DNA of 64,000 bases from Cytidiella melzeri. Lineage: Eukaryota; Basidiomycota; Agaricomycetes; Polyporales; Irpicaceae. Position 1 is the first letter of the stretch. Each line of letters opens with the position of its first letter. The DNA is taken from positions 124,001 through 188,000 of the forward strand of contig JABYQR010000028.1 of NCBI GenBank assembly GCA_022592445.1, in the 5' to 3' direction. Positions 59,950 through 64,000 of the stretch are shown here, piece after piece. The position numbers and the translations under genes were made by a program. The notes beneath the pieces are model-generated. The model saw nothing but the letters and a program-made list of their open reading frames with translations, did not search any database and was not told where the DNA came from.

Positions 59950-62900
59950 TCACACATCAAGGTCAATCTGCGCCAACACACTATCCTCCAACCCACCATC
60001 CCCATACTCATCCTCCTCCTCCTCCTCTTCACGATCCACCGCCTTCTCCACACCCTCCCGCTGTTCCTCACCCTCCAACACCGCCAGCTCCCTCACCTTT
60101 GCCTGATACCTCTCCACATCCTCCAACGTCCACAACGAAATCCCCGTCTGGTTCTCGTTCGGGTTCTGCGAAATCGTCCGCATAAACAACTTTGACAACG
60201 TCAACGCCATGTCCGTCGACAAGTTCGCAGCAGTCTCCGTGATGTACTGGTTAATCCACCGAGGCAGCTTCGCCCGCTTGTCCGCACGCGCAAATCGCTA
60301 ATACACACACACAACTTCAGCGGCCCACCTTAGACGTCTTTTTTTTGATCCTGCTCACCTTGTCTGCAAACACCATCAACCCCCAGTCGGTCTTCCCCCG
60401 CAACACCCGTCCCACACACTGCGCCGCGTTCCTCATCGCGTCAAACCCGAGAAACTCGGACTCGCGGATCCGGTACGCGTCCCGTAGGTACTCTAATCGC
60501 GCTTTCAGAATTCGGCTCTCCGTGTACTGATAAGGCACGCTTTTTGTTACACACAGCATCAGTGAAGAGCAGGAGGGAGTGAGGGAAGGAGGAGGGGGGG
60601 GACTGACCCAAACATGATGACAGCCCGTCCGTAATTGTGATCGAAATCAATCCCTTCGGATACCTTGCCTCGAGCGACAGAGAGCAGAACCGCTCCTCTG
60701 CCATTGTCGCATGCCTTGGAAATAGAAAAGGGGGTGTGGTGTGTTTTTAGGACAATCGAGTATCTTTTTTTTGTTTTTGTTTTGGCTTTTCTTACCCTTC
60801 GATAATTCTCGAGCGCGATGCTCGTCTCGTTCGCGTCCGGCGTTTCTACGAATATCAACTTGTGTTTCCACACCTCGTTCAATATGCCCTGTTCCCAAAA
60901 GAAAAAAAAAGAAGATTACGTGGTTGTAACAGTGTCCCGTTTCCTTTCAAAACGCACCATGTCGTTCCACGCAGCCACGATACTCTCCATGTACAAATAA
61001 CTCGGAAAGAACGCGACGATCCCGTCCGGGACAATCTTGCTGTATTCGATGAGGATGCTCCCAAAGTTGCGCACCACCGCCGGGTCGTTCCTCACCTCGA
61101 ACCGAGAGCTGATCGCCACTTGGTCGCTCCCGCGGGTGATCACCTGCAAGTGATTATTAGGTTTTGGTTTTTGTTTGGCAGGGGGAAGAACCAAAGAGAA
61201 GCGTACCAAGGGAAGGAAAGAGTTACGGGTCAGCGTCATTTGATACGACTCTTGCACGACGGGTGTGAACTGGAGCATCTTGGGGTACATATCCAGGGGG
61301 GAGATCGTCCCGGACGTGATCACCACGCTGCTGAACCGTTCAAAAACAGGTTTGATGGCTATCGAGGGGTCCAAGCATCTGGTTACAACACACACACACA
61401 CACGCGAAACGTTAGCGAGTCTACCATAGAGTTTTTTGTTTTGTTTTGTGTGCACGAAGGACGGGAGAGATCGATAGACAGGGGGACGTACGTGAAATGG
61501 AATATCGGGTTTGGCACGGTGGCGTTGTCCGTTTCGAAGGGCTCCAAGATGAGCAAGAAACCTGTCGGAAGTAGTGTCGGACGAAAGAGAGAGAGAGAGG
61601 GAGAGAGAGAAATCGGTGTGGGGTCAATGACCAGAAACCAAAAACACACATACCTTTTTCGTATGTCGCGACGAGCGTCGCGAAAGAAGCCACTTTTTGC
61701 AACGAGGAAAACTCGTCTAACCGGTTCAGTTCCAACGTGCGAACTAGAGACTGCAATCGCTCCGCACAGAACCTGTCCCCCCCAAAAAAAAAATCAGTGT
61801 TAGCCGATACAAAGGCAGAAAAAACAAGAACAGTGCGCTTTTCAGTTGGGGATTTGATTTTTTTCTTACCGTAACGGCCGTCGCTCGATGTACGTAATGT
61901 CTTTGAGATGCTGTAAAAATGAGAGGGGTGTCTCCGCTACGACGTGCAACACGCGCATTCGAGTCTAACAGTGTGGTCAGCGTCACAGCAGAGGGGGAAC
62001 ATGGAAAGCAGGGCAGACCTTGAGGTACTCGACGAAGCGCTTGAGAAAGGCAACAAAGTGTTCTGCCTTGCGGATGTTTCCTGGGATGGCTTCACTCAGC
62101 AGATCTTCCGGTAGGACTACAAAGGTAGTAGACAGCGTTCAAAAATATGCCAGACAAAATCCACCGATATACATTACCAGGATTCGCCATGAATGCGTCT
62201 TCGTCACTGGTGGCATCTTGCAACCCCTCCACTAGTTTAGCATACTCGTCCTGCAACTTGGAAGCGTCCGTCTTTTTGATCCTGTACAAACGTGCCCCAA
62301 CATTCAAGCCTGTTCGTGTTGAACCACAGTCAGGTAGTATGCGCAGGATCTTACTCTTCGATTTTATCGCCCAAACGCGTCACGCTTCTCGCAGCTGAAT
62401 CCAACATGGGCCTCGTCAGGTCAATGCTCAGCGACTCGATGCAAACGTTGTCTGATGACGATGAGAAATTGGGATTTCCCCCGCGAGTACGTCATAGTAC
62501 ACGCTGCTCACCGATATTGTGAGCCTCGTCAAACACGACGATGGCGTCCTTTGACATCTCCTTGGATACTTGCTCCGCGACCTTGGGGTCCAGCAGGTAA
62601 TGGAACGAATAGATAATGATGTCTACAAATGGCATCTAACCAACCAAGCAACCCCCGGTGTGAGCGATAAATAGTCCTGGGTAAGTTGACATTTTTTTGT
62701 TTCGTGCTTACCATGCGTCGGACGAGAAAGTACGGACATATCTTGTTGTCGCGGCCGTATTGAAGGACGTCTGCGAGTGTCCACACTCCAGGAGGTATGA
62801 GGTTGCCGGGCTCCAATTTTCCAAGGTTCTGGGGGCCGATGTCAAGTAAATGGCCTTGTGAGAACGGCAAAAACACAATGAAACAAACCTCGTGCCAGTC

Positions 62901-63698
62901 GCACAGGTCAACGGACCCTGGGTTCTCTCGACCTCTCTGACAAACCGCACTGTTGGTTAGGTCTCGACACCTCGCGTCGACGACTTTCCCCTTCTTCTCT
63001 TTCGAGACCTGGATATGAAGCAAGGGTTTTTAATCTTGTTGGCATACTCATGGGATTGCCGGTGTCGGTTCAAGTAGAGAGACTTGCCTCTGGATGTATA
63101 CACAAATTCTTACGACTCGTGAGCCCAAGACCATAAAAACCACGCTCCTTTTCTCTCTGTTCTTCGGTTTCTGCACATTGGATCCTGTACTCCATGAGAC
63201 GCTTCAGCTCGGCCAAGGCCTTTTCGATCTCGGGCACCGTCCGGGAGCAATACACGAGCTTGCGTTTTGTAGGATAGTACTATATATATAAGGGAGGGTC
63301 AAAGCCCAAGAACTTTTGATATTGTTTGCTTCTGTAACAGCGTACCTGCTGATATGACACAATGAGCGACAGCAGTGAGACCGTCTTGCCTGTCCCTGAA
63401 GGCATTTCCAGCACACAGTGGCCCTATGCCAAGAATGAGCGGGTAGTTCGCTTGCTTAGGCTAACGTTCACTACTCACGGAAGAGTCCAAGGTTCGTTTG
63501 AGGTCACACATGTAGGAATATTGCTCTGTTGAGAACGTGAGCGTGTCACTTCTTGCGCGTGCACCGCTGAGCGAAACTCACCAGGGTATATTCGGTCATA
63601 AGGGAAAATTACCTGATAGTTGAACGCGTTCTCAGTCGCGTAGCATGGCGTATAAGAGATTCGACACTTACAGGCAGGTCATCTATTGTGAACTTCAT
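59950..63698 (-). CDS. RAD3: TFIIH DNA helicase XPD / RAD3
   Basis: Start 63698 ([22 protein letters not shown] across the first intron). Helicase motifs: Walker A MPSGTGKT, motif Ia [12 protein letters not shown], then the iron-sulphur Cys set ([29 protein letters not shown]), and Walker B VVFDEAHN. Arch-domain helices follow, then [15 protein letters not shown] in the second RecA domain and [18 protein letters not shown] (motif VI). The C-terminus carries [14 protein letters not shown] and an acidic Glu-rich tail ending at 59950. About 14 exons. This 5'-3' helicase opens DNA in nucleotide excision repair and is structural in transcription initiation. Upstream of 63698, the last 300 bases of the window hold only its promoter and no recognised gene. 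Confidence 0.95.
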
Positions 63699-64000
63699 GG
63701 CGAGAACAGAGACTTGGCTGAGTGAGAGCAGAGTCGCCGCACAACTGGAAAGCGATGACGCTAGGCTACAGTATAGACGCCCATACATCCCTGGGTACAT
63801 TAGCGCTTGCTAATATGCTCCTGAAAGTCGTCCTCTGCTGCCTAGAACCCAGATGCTCTCCAGAACTCTCCGACGACCTGCCCCATCCATCTTTCGTCAT
63901 GCGCGAACAACAATGCGGAAAGAGTCAAGTCACCACAAACCGACGATACCGGTAGGGAGTCCAGAGTTTCCTCGTCCTCTCCCTGCCATGCAGGAACATT

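Overview
The window is nuclear DNA of a filamentous basidiomycete fungus, most likely an Agaricomycete. Genes are dense, lie on both strands and are broken by many short spliceosomal introns (mostly 45-70 nt, GT-AG, CTNA-type branch points). Spliced products match core eukaryotic proteins with fungal features, and the transposon is of a type found in Agaricomycotina. There are no bacterial operons or CRISPR arrays. Exon limits below were derived by hand from splice signals, reading phase and family conservation.

Layout. 1-12.1 kb: C-terminus of an unrecognised protein, an F-box protein divergent from SRP receptor beta, SAR1, the GPI mannosyltransferase PIGM, an intron-containing tRNA-Phe(GAA), V-ATPase subunit D, ribosomal protein L26, FRG1 and a protein of unknown function. 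12.5-20.8 kb: a J-domain/ankyrin/RGG protein, LUC7 and BUD23 head to head, a BCS1-type AAA ATPase, and a second unknown protein that appears homologous to the one at 11-12 kb. 21-27.6 kb: a RING/coiled-coil protein resembling Zip3/HEI10 meiotic factors, divergent from a large JmjC protein. 28.4-33.3 kb: a casein kinase 1 and a Gid4-type degron receptor. 33.3-35.8 kb: gene-poor, with a decayed M20 dipeptidase.

35,792-42,051 is a structurally complete tyrosine-recombinase retrotransposon of the Ngaro type, with split direct repeats A1-body-B1-A2-B2, a Gag-like ORF, an RT/RNase H ORF and a tyrosine recombinase ORF. Both enzyme ORFs appear open only after removal of a spliceosomal intron, and one intron splits the codon of the putative catalytic arginine of the recombinase. 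This is the most unusual feature seen.

42-64 kb: a cytochrome P450 and a 14-TM-type MFS exporter on the same strand (a possible detoxification or metabolite pair), RAN GTPase, a membrane-anchored LEA-2 protein, a DUF726/TMCO4-type hydrolase, the mitochondrial i-AAA protease YME1, a small Cys-rich protein and the TFIIH helicase XPD/RAD3.

Apart from the P450/MFS pair, neighbours show no pathway clustering. Several housekeeping genes share short divergent promoters (F-box/SRPRB, LUC7/BUD23, BCS1/unknown, RING/JmjC).
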